From: Clostridium sp. OF09-36
GTDB taxonomy: Bacteria > Bacillota > Clostridia > Lachnospirales > Lachnospiraceae
Length of the DNA: 64,000 nt
Reading direction: 5' to 3'
Assembly: GCF_003481985.1 (NCBI RefSeq)
Contig: NZ_QUMD01000017.1
Coordinates: forward strand, 1-64,000
Both the position numbers and the translations under genes were made by a program. Positions 38,312 to 49,108 of this stretch are shown here, one piece after another. Each line of letters begins with the position of its first letter. The first letter of the stretch is position 1. The notes below the pieces were generated by a model. That model was not told the DNA's origin. It did no database searches and worked only from the letters and a program-made list of their open reading frames with translations.

Positions 38312-40423
38312 ATGGCAGAACAATATGCCAGTATTATCATAGATATTTCCCATGAAGACGTAGACCGGGTATTCCAGTACCGGATCCCGCCGGCGCTTTT
38401 GCCGCAGATCCGTGTCGGGGTGCAGGTCTGCGTCCCTTTTGGTTCAGGAAACAGAAAACGGACCGGCTATGTGGTGGAACTCACCGACAAGCCGGATTAT
38501 GATAAAGATAAGATCAAAGAAATCATCGGAGTCACGGAAAAGAGCATTACGGCAGACAGCCGTTTCATTGAGCTGGCCTGGTGGATGAAAGAGCAGTACG
38601 GCTCCACCATGAATCAGGCATTAAAAACCGTGCTTCCGGTGAAAAAAAAGGTGAAGGCCCGCAATAAAAAGATTGTGGAAACCATGACCGGGATGCCGCA
38701 GTTGCCCGGAACGAGTCTGCAGGACGAAAACAAGACTGGAACCAGCGCAAATGCGGCAGACGCAGGAAATGCAGCAGGAGCAGAAAACACAGTACCAGCA
38801 GCAGGAAACAGCTCTGCGGTTGTACTGAATCCGGAACAGCAGGCAGTTGTGGATGCCTTCTGCTCCTCTTGCGATACCGGAGACCGCACTCCGTGTCTGC
38901 TCCATGGTGTTACCGGAAGCGGAAAAACCGAGGTTTACATGGCGATGATCGACCATGTGTTAAAACAACAGAAACAGGTGATCGTGCTGATCCCGGAGAT
39001 TGCCCTGACCTACCAGACGGTGAGCCGGTTTTACAGCCGGTTTGGAAGCCGGATCTGTGTCATGCATTCCCGGCTTTCCGCGGGAGAAAAATGCGACCAG
39101 TTTGAGCGGGCGAGAAAGGGCGAGACGGATATTATGATCGGTGCCCGGTCGGCATTGTTTACGCCGTTTCCGAATCTGGGTCTCATCATTTTGGACGAGG
39201 AGCATGAAGGTGCCTATAAGAGCGAGACCACGCCCCGGTATCATGCCAGGGAGGTGGCTGAAAAGCTGGCAGAGTTAAACGAAGCCGCCTTTGTCATGGG
39301 CTCTGCCACGCCGTCTGTGGAGGCATACGCAAAGGCACAGGCAGGAATCTACGCCTGTTTACCCTGAAAAAACGTGCCAAGGCAGGAAGTGAGCTGGCTG
39401 CTGTGGAGATCGCGGATCTGCGAAAAGAGATGGAAGCCGGAAATAAGTCCATCTTCAGCCTGCGTCTGCAGGAGCTGATCAAAGACCGGCTGGCGAAAAA
39501 AGAACAGGTGATGCTGTTTATCAACCGGCGCGGATATTCCAGCTTTGTCTCCTGCAGAAGCTGCGGCGAGGCATTAAAATGCCCGCACTGCGATGTGTCC
39601 CTGACACTTCATAACCATCAGCGGCTGGTGTGCCATTACTGCGGATACCAGATTCCGATGCCGAAGAAATGCCCGCACTGCGGTTCTCCGTATCTGGCGG
39701 GCTTTGGCATCGGCACCCAGAAGATTGAGGAGATGGCAGCGCAGATGTTTCCGGAGGCAAAGCTTCTCCGGATGGATCTGGACACTACCTCAAAAAAAGG
39801 CGGTCATGAAAAGATTTTGTCCGCATTCGCAAAGGGCAAAGCCGATATCCTGATCGGCACCCAGATGATCGTAAAAGGACATGATTTTCCGGGCGTGACA
39901 CTGGTTGGTGTACTCGCAGCCGACGTCTCATTGTATGCGCCGGACTACACCGCAGCGGAGCGGACGTTCCAGCTTTTAGTGCAGGCCGCAGGGCGTGCGG
40001 GACGCGGCAGAAAAGCTGGAATTGCACTGATCCAGACCTATATGCCGGAGCATTACAGCATCCAGACAGCCACCTCGCAGGATTATGAGAGCTTTTTTAA
40101 GCAGGAGATGGGCTACCGCAGGCTGATGCAGTACCTCCGGCCTGTCATATGCTGAGCATGCAGGTGGCAGGGGAAAATGAGGAGCTGATGACCCGGATCA
40201 TGGAGCCATTGCCGCTTCTGTGCGGAAACACTTTGAAGAACAGACCCAGATCATCGGGCCGGTTCCGGCACCGGTGTACAAAGTTAATGATATTTACAGA
40301 AAAATTTTATATATGAAACAGGAAAACTATGATATACTAATAAAAATCCAGAAGTATGTCAAAATGCGCTGGGATGAAACAGAAAGCTGTAAAAAACTAA
40401 CCCTGCAGTGCGATTTCACGTAA
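38312..40423 (+). CDS. priA: primosomal protein N', replication restart helicase PriA (three frameshifts)
   Basis: 3'-5' DNA helicase that reloads the replisome at stalled forks. ATG at 38312 follows CAGGAG. The N-terminal 3'-DNA-binding domain (YASIIIDISHEDVDRVFQYR) leads to Walker A GVTGSGKTEVYMAMI and the DEEH box LDEEHEGAYKSE. Eight zinc-binding cysteines occur in CRSCGEALKCPHC and CHYCGYQIPMPKKCPHC. A roughly 55-residue Asn/Ala/Thr-rich insertion separates the DNA-binding and helicase domains. Frame breaks near 39352, 40134 and 40204 each read as one missing base; rejoined, the protein is of normal length. The gene heads the usual priA-def-fmt series. Confidence 0.9.
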
Positions 40424-40430
40424 ACTGCAG
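40403..40430. repeat. palindromic element overlapping the priA stop
   Basis: Perfect 7-bp arms CTGCAGT (40403-40409) and ACTGCAG (40424-40430) flank a core that on the minus strand reads TTTACGTGAAATCG, similar to the other copies. It spans the priA stop codon (40421-40423). Confidence 0.55.
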
Positions 40431-40520
40431 CGGAAATAATCAGGGGACGCGTCACGGATGCCGACCCGATAAGCAGAAAATGACTTATACTATCGAACGA
40501 ATACAGAAAGGAACAGATAA

Positions 40521-40999
40521 ATGGCAATCAGACAGGTAAGAACCATTGGAGACGATATTTTAAGAAAGGAATGCAAACCGGTAAAGGAGATCACCCCGCG
40601 TATCGCAGAGCTGATCGAGGACATGTTTGAGACCATGTACGAGGCAAACGGCGTGGGACTTGCGGCACCGCAGGTTGGCGTGTTAAAGCAGATTGTAGTC
40701 ATGGATGTGGATGACGGCAACCAGTATGTGCTCATCAACCCGGAGATCATCGAGCAGAGTGGAAGCCAGACCGGTCAGGAGGCTGCCTGAGCGTGCCGGG
40801 AAAGGCTGGCATGGTAACCCGTCCGAACCACGTTGTGGTACGCGCTTATGACGAGAACATGGAGCAGTTTGAGTTAGAGGGCGAAGAACTTTTAGCACGC
40901 TGCATCTGCCATGAGTGTGCACACCTTCACGGAGAACTCTATGTAGATTTAGTGGAAGGCGAGCTGATGGATGTAACTGCAGAACCGGAGGAAGAATAA
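40521..40999 (+). CDS. def: peptide deformylase (one frameshift)
   Basis: Removes the N-formyl group from nascent proteins using a metal ion. About 159 residues when rejoined. Motif 1 GVGLAAPQVG is intact. Motif 2, EGCLSVPG with the metal-ligand Cys, is reached only by restoring one base near 40782. Motif 3 reads HECAHLHG, where the family has HExDH, so the usually conserved Asp appears as Ala. That may be a base-call error or a real variant. The gene is followed four bases later by fmt, its functional partner. The start follows AAAGGAACAG. Confidence 0.9.
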
Positions 41000-41003
41000 G
41001 CAT

Positions 41004-41945
41004 ATGAGAATTGTATTTATGGGAACACCGGATTTTTCGGTGCCGACACTGGAAGCATTAGTTGCTTCCGAGCATGAGGTGGTTGGTGTGGTAACCCAGC
41101 CGGATAAGCCAAAGGGCCGTGGCAAGGAAATCCATATGTCACCGGTAAAAGAATGCGCTTTGCAGCACAACATCCCGGTGTACCAGCCGGTGCGCGCAAG
41201 GGATGAGGCATTTGTGGACGAGATGCGTGCATTAAACCTGGACGTTATGGTTGTGATTGCGTTTGGGCAGATCCTGCCGAAGAGTCTTCTGGAGCTGCCG
41301 AAATACGGCTGTGTCAACATTCACGCATCCCTGCTGCCGAAATACCGCGGCGCAGCCCCGATCCAGTGGGCAGTCATTAACGGTGACGAGGAAACCGGAA
41401 TCACCACCATGATGATGGATGTCGAGATGGATACCGGCGACATGCTGGAGAAAACCGTTGTGAAACTGGACCCGGAGGAAACCGGCGGAAGTCTGTTTGA
41501 CCGTTTGAGCCTGCTTGGCGGAGACCTGATCCTTTCTACCTTAAGTAAGCTGGAAAAGGGTGAGATCACCCCGGTGCCTCAGGACCATGAGAAGGCAACC
41601 TACGTGAAGAAAATTTCCAAATCCATGGGCGATATTGACTGGACTATGGATGCGGTTTCCATTGAACGCCTGGTGCGCGGCTTAAATCCGTGGCCGAGTG
41701 CGTTTACCAGATGGAATGGAAAAATGTTAAAGATCTGGGAAGCAAAAGTACTTCCGGATCCGGACGTGAAGTTTCCCTGCGGCAGCGTGATCAGTGCATC
41801 CGACGAGGGTTTAAAAATTCAGACCGGAGCAGGTGTTTTGTGCGTGACCAGTCTGCAGCTGGAAGGAAAGAAGCGGATGGATACCGCGGCATTCCTCAGG
41901 GGATACCAGGTGGCAGTCGGTTCTATGATGGAAAGGAGTGAGTAA
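41004..41945 (+). CDS. fmt: methionyl-tRNA formyltransferase
   Basis: Formylates initiator Met-tRNA with 10-formyl-tetrahydrofolate, which the upstream fhs gene helps to supply. The protein has 313 residues. The N-terminal Rossmann domain starts MRIVFMGTPDFSVPTLEAL; the catalytic region includes the SLLPKYRGAAP signature and the family's IDWTMDA..RLVRGLNPWPSAF region. The frame is intact and it directly follows def. Confidence 0.96.
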   Translation: MRIVFMGTPDFSVPTLEALVASEHEVVGVVTQPDKPKGRGKEIHMSPVKECALQHNIPVYQPVRARDEAFVDEMRALNLDVMVVIAFGQILPKSLLELPKYGCVNIHASLLPKYRGAAPIQWAVINGDEETGITTMMMDVEMDTGDMLEKTVVKLDPEETGGSLFDRLSLLGGDLILSTLSKLEKGEITPVPQDHEKATYVKKISKSMGDIDWTMDAVSIERLVRGLNPWPSAFTRWNGKMLKIWEAKVLPDPDVKFPCGSVISASDEGLKIQTGAGVLCVTSLQLEGKKRMDTAAFLRGYQVAVGSMMERSE

Positions 41946-41947
41946 TC

Positions 41948-42663
41948 ATGTATGGTGGTTACTACGGGCTGGGCTACAGCCTTTTTGATCCTACAATGAT
42001 CCTTGTTTATATTGGAGCGCTGCTCTCCATGTGGGCATCTTCAAAAGTAAACAGTACGTTTCAGCGTTATTCCCGCGTGCGCAGTATGACCGGTATGACC
42101 GGCGCGGAGGCGGCAAAACGTCTTTTGCAGTCCAGGGAATCTACGACGTTACGGTCCAGCCGGTGCGCGGACAGCTTACCGACCATTATGACCCGCGGAC
42201 GAAAACCGTGAATTTATCGGAATCGGTGTATGGCAGTACTTCCGTTGCAGCAGTAAGCGTTGCGGCACATGAGTGCGGACATGCGATCCAGGATAATGTG
42301 GGCTATGCACCGCTGCGCCTGCGTTCCGCGTTCGTGCCGATCGCAAACTTTGGAAGCAAGATTTCCCTGCCGCTCATCATCCTTGGGTTCTTTATCGGAC
42401 TGACTCCGTTTATCGAGATCGGCATCTGGATGTTTGTCCTGGCAGTCTTATTCCAGATCATCACCCTCCCGGTAGAGTTCAATGCTTCTTCGAGAGCCGC
42501 AAATCTTCTGGACAGTCTTGGAATTTTGCAGGGCGATGAGGTGAGCGGCACAAAAAGAGTACTGGGGGCAGCAGCCCTGACTTATGTGGCAGCTGCGGCA
42601 GCTTCCATCTTACAGCTTATGCGGCTGATCATCCTGTTTGGAGGACGCAGACGAAATGATTAA
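41948..42663 (+). CDS. membrane zinc metallopeptidase, YugP-like (one frameshift)
   Basis: A membrane peptidase of the neutral zinc metallopeptidase family found between fmt and rsmB in many Firmicutes; about 238 residues when rejoined. An N-terminal membrane helix (MILVYIGALLSMWAS) precedes MTGMTGAEAAKRLL, the zinc-site motif AAHECGHAIQD, and three C-terminal hydrophobic helices. One base is missing near 42132, between RLLQ and GIYDVTVQPVRGQLTDHYDP. Its last bases overlap the rsmB start. Its substrate is unknown. Confidence 0.85.
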
Positions 42664-43996
42664 GCAGAACGGCCCGACCAAAGAGCGGGAACTGATCCTG
42701 GATATCTTAATGGAAATACTGGAATATGGCGGTTACAGCCATGTAGTATTAAAAAAAGCACTGGATAAGCACCAGTATCTGGAAAAGCAGAGCCGTGCGT
42801 TCATTACCCGCGTGACGGAAGGAACGATTGAGTATCTCCTTACCATCGATGCGGTCATTGACCAGTGTTCCAAGACAAAAGTAAAGAAAATGAAACCCGT
42901 GATCCGAACTATTCTCCGCATGTCGGTGTACCAGATTTTAAAGATGGACCGGATCCCGGACAGCGCAGTGTGCGACGAGGCTGTGAAGCTTGCGGTGAAG
43001 CGTAAGTTTCATGGCCTGAAAGGCTTTGTAAACGGTGTTTTGCGCACCGTGGCAAGAGAGAAAGAAACCTTCGTATTTACGGACTGGGAAAGAAAGTATT
43101 CCATGCCGGACTGGATTATTGAGTTGTGGAAGCAGCAGTATCCGGCAGAAACCGTGGAAGGGATCATGAAGGCATTTTTAGAGGAACGTCCGACTTCGGT
43201 GCGCTGCAATCTGGACCGTGCCTCCATGGAGAAGATCCTTACAAGTCTCGAAAAGGATGGAGCAACGGCTCAGAAAAATCCGCTTGCGAACCATGCACTT
43301 TTTCTTTCCGGCTACGACTATCTGGATGCTTTAGAGGCATTCCGGAAAGGATGGATCACCGTGCAGGATGTCAGCTCCTCCTTTGTGGGAGAGGTGGCAG
43401 ACCCGAAGCAAGGCGATGTGGTTCTGGATGTGTGCGGTGCGCCGGGCGGAAAGAGCCTGCACATTGCAGATAAGCTTGCGGGAACCGGACAGGTTGTCGT
43501 AAGGGATCTAACCGAGAACAAGATCTTACTGGTAGAAGATAACATCCGCCGCACCGGATTTACCAATATCCGGGCGGAGGTCTGGGATGCCCTTTTGGAG
43601 GATCCATCCTGGGAAGAAAAGGCAGATATTGTGATCGCAGATCTGCCCTGCTCCGGTCTTGGCATCATCGGGAAAAAGCCAGATATCAAGTACCAGGTAA
43701 CAGAAGAGGACTTAAAAGACTTGGCAGACCTTCAGAAGGATATTTTGTCGGTGGTCTGGAAGTATGTAAAACCGGGCGGGAAGCTGATCTACAGCACCTG
43801 CACGGTCGACCATCTGGAAAATGAAGACCAGCGTGCCTGGTTTTTAGAGCATTTCCCGTTTGAACCGGTAAGCATTGAGGGGGCATTTGGCAGCCAGGTA
43901 AGCGAAGAAACCATGAAAGACGGTTATATCCAGCTGCTGCCGGACAAGTATCCGTGCGATGGATTCTTTATCTCCGCATTTCGGAGAAAACTGTAA
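42656..43996 (+). CDS. rsmB: 16S rRNA (cytosine-967 C5)-methyltransferase
   Basis: SAM-dependent methylation of C967 in 16S rRNA. The protein has 446 residues: an N-terminal NusB-like RNA-binding domain (residues about 1-135), then a Rossmann methyltransferase with SAM motif DVCGAPGGKSLHIA, the DLPCSGLGIIGKKPDI motif (Cys needed for product release) and YSTCTV with the catalytic Cys. The ATG at 42656 overlaps the previous stop codon and is preceded by GGAGG; a TTG 18 bases upstream would overlap that ribosome site. Confidence 0.95.
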   Translation: MIKQNGPTKERELILDILMEILEYGGYSHVVLKKALDKHQYLEKQSRAFITRVTEGTIEYLLTIDAVIDQCSKTKVKKMKPVIRTILRMSVYQILKMDRIPDSAVCDEAVKLAVKRKFHGLKGFVNGVLRTVAREKETFVFTDWERKYSMPDWIIELWKQQYPAETVEGIMKAFLEERPTSVRCNLDRASMEKILTSLEKDGATAQKNPLANHALFLSGYDYLDALEAFRKGWITVQDVSSSFVGEVADPKQGDVVLDVCGAPGGKSLHIADKLAGTGQVVVRDLTENKILLVEDNIRRTGFTNIRAEVWDALLEDPSWEEKADIVIADLPCSGLGIIGKKPDIKYQVTEEDLKDLADLQKDILSVVWKYVKPGGKLIYSTCTVDHLENEDQRAWFLEHFPFEPVSIEGAFGSQVSEETMKDGYIQLLPDKYPCDGFFISAFRRKL

Positions 43997-44036
43997 CATG
44001 ACGCGGCTGCGGACAATGGAAAGCAGCCACAAAATC

Positions 44037-44064
44037 CTGTTGCCGGGCACGCATGCGTGAACAG
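44037..44064. repeat. intergenic palindromic element, copy 44.0 kb
   Basis: Arms CTGTT (44037-44041) and AACAG (44060-44064) enclose a 12-base palindrome CACGCATGCGTG (44048-44059). The preceding AAAATCCTGTTGCCGGGCAC nearly repeats a stretch at about 12397-12416. Confidence 0.6.
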
Positions 44065-44089
44065 CAATAAAGAAAGCAGATAATAGATT

Positions 44090-45142
44090 ATGGAAAAGCA
44101 AGATATCAAGTCCATGACGCTGGAGGAGCTGACAGAAAGCATCCGGCAGATGGGAGATAAGCCCTTCCGGGCAAAACAGATTTACCAGTGGCTGCATCAG
44201 AAGCTGGTGACAGAGTTTGATGAGATGAGCAATCTTTCTAAGCCACTCCGTGAAAAATTGAAAGAGCAGTTTTTTCTGACGGCGCTGTATCCGGCTGATG
44301 TAAAGATCTCACAGATTGACGGGACCAGAAAATATCTGTTCCGGCTTGCAGACGGCAATGTCATTGAGAGCGTGTGGATGCAGTACCACCATGGAAACAG
44401 CGTGTGCATTTCGTCCCAGGTAGGCTGCCGCATGGGCTGCCGCTTCTGTGCTTCTACCTTAGACGGTCTGGAGCGGAACTTAACACCGGCAGAGATGCTG
44501 GACCAGATCTACCGGATCCAGTCTCTGACCGGGGAACGCGTTTCCAACATTGTCATCATGGGTTCCGGTGAGCCGATGGACAACTACGACAATGTGATCC
44601 GGTTCATCCGCATGATCACCGACGAAAACGGATTGAACATCAGCCAGAGAAACATTACACTGTCGACCTGCGGCATTGTGCCGGGAATCTTAAAGCTGGC
44701 AGAAGAAGATGTCCAGATCACGCTGGCATTATCTTTGCACGCTCCGAATGATGAGGTGCGAAAGACGCTGATGCCGATCGCAAACCGTTATGCCTTAAAA
44801 GATATCCTGGCGGCCTGCCAGACTTATTTTGAGAAAACCGGGCGCCGCCTGACCTTTGAATACAGCCTGGTAAGCGGGGTTAACGATAATCTGGATGAAG
44901 CAAAAGCCCTGACCGCCCTGATCAAACATATGCATGGCCATGTGAATTTGATCCCGGTCAATCCGATCAAGGAGCGTGACTACCGCCAGTCTGACCGGAA
45001 GGCGATTGAGGCATTTAAGGCATATCTGGAGAAGAATGGAATCAATGTGACGGTCCGCCGGGAAATGGGCCGCGATATCAACGGTGCCTGCGGACAGCTG
45101 CGAAAGAGTTTTCTGGAAGAGGAAGGTAAAGGAGGGATCTAA
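44090..45142 (+). CDS. rlmN: dual-specificity 23S rRNA/tRNA adenine-C2 methyltransferase
   Basis: Radical SAM enzyme methylating C2 of A2503 in 23S rRNA and A37 in tRNAs. The protein has 350 residues. The cluster motif is CRMGCRFCAS; FRAKQIYQWLHQK lies at the N-terminus, GSGEPMDNYDNV follows, and NINVTVRREMGRDINGACGQLR carries the second, substrate-methylating Cys near the C-terminus (broken here: RREMGRDINGACGQL). The frame is intact; stp begins five bases downstream. Confidence 0.96.
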   Translation: MEKQDIKSMTLEELTESIRQMGDKPFRAKQIYQWLHQKLVTEFDEMSNLSKPLREKLKEQFFLTALYPADVKISQIDGTRKYLFRLADGNVIESVWMQYHHGNSVCISSQVGCRMGCRFCASTLDGLERNLTPAEMLDQIYRIQSLTGERVSNIVIMGSGEPMDNYDNVIRFIRMITDENGLNISQRNITLSTCGIVPGILKLAEEDVQITLALSLHAPNDEVRKTLMPIANRYALKDILAACQTYFEKTGRRLTFEYSLVSGVNDNLDEAKALTALIKHMHGHVNLIPVNPIKERDYRQSDRKAIEAFKAYLEKNGINVTVRREMGRDINGACGQLRKSFLEEEGKGGI

Positions 45143-45146
45143 CGCC

Positions 45147-45890
45147 ATGGAGGCATGTGCACTGACGGATGTAGGACAGAAGCGGAGCATGAACCAGGAT
45201 TTTATCTATGCGAGCACTGAGCCGGTCGGGTCCCTGGAGAATCTTTTTATTGTGGCAGATGGCATGGGCGGTCACCAGGCCGGTGATTTTGCATCCCGCT
45301 TTGTAGTAGAAAACCTGGTACGTTTTTTTGAAACACCTTACCCGGACCGGGATGTTCACGGAATCCTGAAGGAGGGAATCCGTAAGGTGAACAGGGAGCT
45401 TTATGAGCGCGCCAGCAAGACTCCGGAGCTAAATGGTACAGGAAGTACCCTGGTACTGGCTACGATCAAAGGAAATGTCCTGTATGTGGCGAACATCGGG
45501 GACAGCCGTCTGTATCTGCTGCGCGGAGAGCTGGAGCAGATCACCAAAGACCATTCTTATGTGGAAGAGCTGGTGGCCATGGGAAAGCTAAAGCGTGGCA
45601 GCCGGGATTACATGGAAAAGAAGAATATCATCACCAGGGCGGTTGGCGTCAGTGAAGAGGTGGACACGGATCTGTTTGCGCTGAAATTAAAGAGCAGGGA
45701 CCAGATCTTAATGTGTTCGGACGGACTGAGCAACATGGTAGATGAATTCGAGATGGAATACATCATCCGTTCTGAGGACGGGGTAGAGGCCAGGGCAAAG
45801 GCTCTGGTGGATGCAGCAAACCGGAGCGGCGGCCAGGATAACATTTCTGTACTCCTGATCGAGCCGCAGATAAGTGAGGTGAGCTTATGA
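45147..45890 (+). CDS. stp: PPM-type serine/threonine phosphatase
   Basis: Metal-dependent phosphatase, the partner of the PASTA kinase encoded next. The protein has 247 residues. PP2C motifs: GQKRSMNQDF, VADGMGGHQAGD with metal-binding Asp, GTGSTLVLA, NIGDSRLYLLR, and MCSDGLSNMV, SGGQDNISVLLI at the end. ATG at 45147 follows AAAGGAGG; its stop overlaps the kinase start (ATGA), so expression is coupled. Confidence 0.95.
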   Translation: MEACALTDVGQKRSMNQDFIYASTEPVGSLENLFIVADGMGGHQAGDFASRFVVENLVRFFETPYPDRDVHGILKEGIRKVNRELYERASKTPELNGTGSTLVLATIKGNVLYVANIGDSRLYLLRGELEQITKDHSYVEELVAMGKLKRGSRDYMEKKNIITRAVGVSEEVDTDLFALKLKSRDQILMCSDGLSNMVDEFEMEYIIRSEDGVEARAKALVDAANRSGGQDNISVLLIEPQISEVSL

Positions 45891-48117
45891 TACTGAGACC
45901 TGGAATGTTTTTACAGGACCGCTATGAGATCCTGGAGCAGATCGGCTCCGGCGGGATGTCTGTGGTCTACAAAGCAAAGTGCCATAAGCTAAACCGACTG
46001 GTGGCCATCAAGGTTTTGAAGGAAGAATTCTGCAATGACAGTAACTTTGTCAGCAAATTCAAGATGGAGGCCCAGTCTGCAGCAGGCTTATCCCATCCGA
46101 ACATTGTCAGTGTTTACGATGTTATCGATGAGGGCAAGCTTCATTACATAGTCATGGAGCTGATCGAAGGCATTACCTTAAAAAGCTATATCCAGAAAAA
46201 GGGCAGGCTTGAGGTCAAGGAAACGATCGGGATCGCCATTCAGGTGGCCCAGGGAATAGCAGCAGCCCATGAGCAGCATATCATCCACCGTGACATTAAG
46301 CCGCAGAACATGATCATCTCCAAGGACGGCAAGGTGAAGGTGGCAGATTTCGGTATTGCAAGGGCAGTATCGGCCCAGACCATGACCTCGTCTGCCATGG
46401 GATCGGTCCATTATATTTCCCCGGAGCAGGCCCGGGGCGGATTCAGCGATGAGCGCAGTGATATTTATTCGCTGGGCGTTACCATGTATGAGATGGTGAC
46501 CGGCCGGGTACCATTCGAAGGCGACAATACCGTGGCCATTGCCATTGCACATTTAGAAAATGCAGTGGTTCCGCCAAGTGTTTACAATCCGGAGATTCCG
46601 GTCAGCCTGGAGAGGATCATTCTGACCTGTATGGAGAAAAAGCCGGAGCGCCGTTACCGCAGTGCGCAGGATGTGATCACGGACCTTAGGTCTGCACTGA
46701 TCCATCCGGATGGGGAGGGCATAATCAGCCCGGCAAGTGTGCAGGAGCGTGCCTTAAATGGGGAAACGGTCCAGATTAGCAGTGAACAGCTCTCCAAGAT
46801 CAAGCATTTCCGGAAAACGGAGCGGGTGGAACCGAATCGCCGGGAAAGCTATGAACGGGAGGCGAAGGCAGCCTGGCAGGCGTATCAGGATGAAGGCGCA
46901 CAGAACACTATGGAGCCAGAGCGGGAAGGCCCGGAAGCAGAATGGGAAAGAAAAATGGCAGGCCCGGACCGGATGCCGGCAAGACGCCGGGTGCGCGGGG
47001 AGGAGCCAGACAGCGACCGGGCGAATCCGCATATCGAGCGGATCCTGGCAGGAGCCGGCATTGTAGCAGCAATCGTGGTGGTGGCAGTTTTGATCGTGGT
47101 ATTTGCCAAGCTTGGTGCGTTTTTTAAGGCAGGAAGCGGAATCCTTGGAAACTCCCAGACGGAGAGCGTTCAGACGGAAACCGGTGAGCTGGTCTTAAAG
47201 GATACCGAGGTGTCGATGCCGTCTGTCCTTGGCATGACAGAGGATCTGGCAGAGAGTACCTTAAAGCAGAGCTCCCTGACCATGAAGCGTACCTATGAAT
47301 ATTCGGACGATGTGGATAAAGGCCATGTGGCAAAGCAGGACCCAGAGGCCGGAAGCGTTGTGTTAAAGGGCGGACAGGTTAATGTTGTCATCAGCAACGG
47401 AAGCGACAAGATCGACCTTGATAAGCTGGAATCGCAGAGCTGGACCAGAAAACGGCAGTTACCTTTCTGGAAAGCAAGGGACTGAAGGTCCAGGTGACAG
47501 AGGAGGAGAGCGAAACGGTGGAAGCCGGTACGGTAATGCGCTACGAACCGAAGCTGGTAGCGGATGGAGGCACCGTATACCTGTATGTCAGCAGCGGCCC
47601 TCATGTAGATAAGGTCCCGGCACCATATCTGGTAGGTAAGACCGAGGAGGAGGCCATTGCGCTTTTAGCAGAGAATGAACTGATGCCTGGTAATACCTCG
47701 ACCGAATCCAGCGATACCGTGGAAAAGGGATCGGTCATCAGCCAGTCAGTGACCTCGGGCACCCAGTTGGAAAAGGGAAGTAAGATCGATTACGTGGTCA
47801 GCAGTGGGCCGGAAGTAAAGCACCAGCGCTATCTAGCATCCATCAACGAGGTCTATGACCTGAGCAATCTGATCGGACCGGGCGCGGGAACCTCCAGCGT
47901 TACGATCATGATCCGCCTGCGCCAGGGAACTGCGGATAATCCGCATTATAAGGTTCTGACCCAGTCCACCACCATCAAAGGAGATGTGCTTCTCCCGGTA
48001 AACTTTACCAGTATTGAGAGTATGGATGGCACCGATCAGGGGTCATTAGAAATCGTGGATGTCAATTCCGGCGCAGTCATCAAGACTTACCCGCTGACAT
48101 TCTTCCCGATGGATTAG
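45887..48117 (+). CDS. prkC: PASTA-domain serine/threonine kinase (one frameshift)
   Basis: Membrane kinase sensing cell-wall fragments; regulates growth and division. About 743 residues when rejoined. The kinase domain has the glycine loop IGSGGMSVVYKA, VAIKVLK, the catalytic HRDIKPQNM, DFGIARAVS and an activation loop ending in SPEQARGG. A linker rich in Arg/Glu leads to one membrane helix (AGIVAAIVVVAVLIVVFA), then three PASTA repeats (from EVSMPSVLGMTEDLAES, KTAVTFLESKGLKVQ and APYLVGKTEEEAIAL) and a C-terminal domain. One base is missing near 47429 in the second PASTA repeat. It is coupled to stp. Confidence 0.92.
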
Positions 48118-48134
48118 AAAGAGAACAAAGAAAC

Positions 48135-49016
48135 ATGACAGGAAAAATCATTAAGGGAATCGCAGGCTTTTATTATATCCATGACGGAGTGGACAAAGTG
48201 TATGCCTGCAAAGCAAAGGGAATCTTCCGAAACCGGGGCATCAAGCCGGTGGTAGGAGACAATGTAGAATTTACCGTGCTGGATGAGGAGGCACTGGAGG
48301 GAAATATCGATGAGATCCTTCCCAGAAAAAATGTGCTGGTGCGTCCGGCATCGGCGAATATCGATCAGGCACTGGTGGTGTTTGCCGTTACCCAGCCGGA
48401 TCCGAATTTTAATCTTCTGGACCGCTTCCTTATTATGATGCTGGCGCAGGACATCCCGGTGACGGTCTGCTTTAACAAGACAGATCTGGAAGCCGGGGAA
48501 AAGCAGGAGGAGTACCGGAAAATCTACGAGCAGGCCGGCTATCCGGTGATGTTTGTCAGCACCTATGAGAAAACCGGAGTGGAGGCTGTGCGGGAGTATC
48601 TGCGTGGAAAGACCACAATCTTAGCCGGTCCTTCCGGTGTGGGAAAATCTTCGCTCACAAACCTTCTCCAGCCGGAGGCGGCGATGGAGACGGGAAGCAT
48701 CAGCGAAAAGATCAAGCGGGGAAAGCATACGACCCGCCATGCGGAGCTGTTCTGTGTGGAGGAGGATACGTACCTGATGGATACGCCAGGCTTTTCTTCC
48801 ATGTATCTGGAAGAAATCGAACCTCAGGACCTGAAGGATTACTTCCCTGAATTTGAAGCGTATGAGCCTGCATGCCGGTTTGCGGCAGACTGTGTTCACA
48901 TTGGCGAACCGGTATGCGGTGTCAAGGCAGCGCTTGCAGAAGGAAAGATCAGCCAGAGCCGGTATGACAATTACGGACTCTTATATCAGGAGCTGAAGAA
49001 CCGCAGAAAATATTAA
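48135..49016 (+). CDS. rsgA: ribosome small-subunit GTPase
   Basis: Circularly permuted GTPase that assists late 30S assembly. The protein has 293 residues. An N-terminal OB fold precedes G4 NKTDLE, then the G1 loop GPSGVGKSSLTNLL, and G3 DTPGFSS. The C-terminal zinc knuckle is formed by Cys and His in CRFAADCVHIGEPVC. It lies in the usual prkC-rsgA-rpe order, 17 bases after the kinase. Confidence 0.96.
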   Translation: MTGKIIKGIAGFYYIHDGVDKVYACKAKGIFRNRGIKPVVGDNVEFTVLDEEALEGNIDEILPRKNVLVRPASANIDQALVVFAVTQPDPNFNLLDRFLIMMLAQDIPVTVCFNKTDLEAGEKQEEYRKIYEQAGYPVMFVSTYEKTGVEAVREYLRGKTTILAGPSGVGKSSLTNLLQPEAAMETGSISEKIKRGKHTTRHAELFCVEEDTYLMDTPGFSSMYLEEIEPQDLKDYFPEFEAYEPACRFAADCVHIGEPVCGVKAALAEGKISQSRYDNYGLLYQELKNRRKY

Positions 49017-49108
49017 TATTTGGCAGCTGTGTGTGGAAGCATTCCAAATGCTGCACGGGACACAGCCATGCTGAATGATTCGAAAAAGGAATGAAGGAGT
49101 AAGAGATC

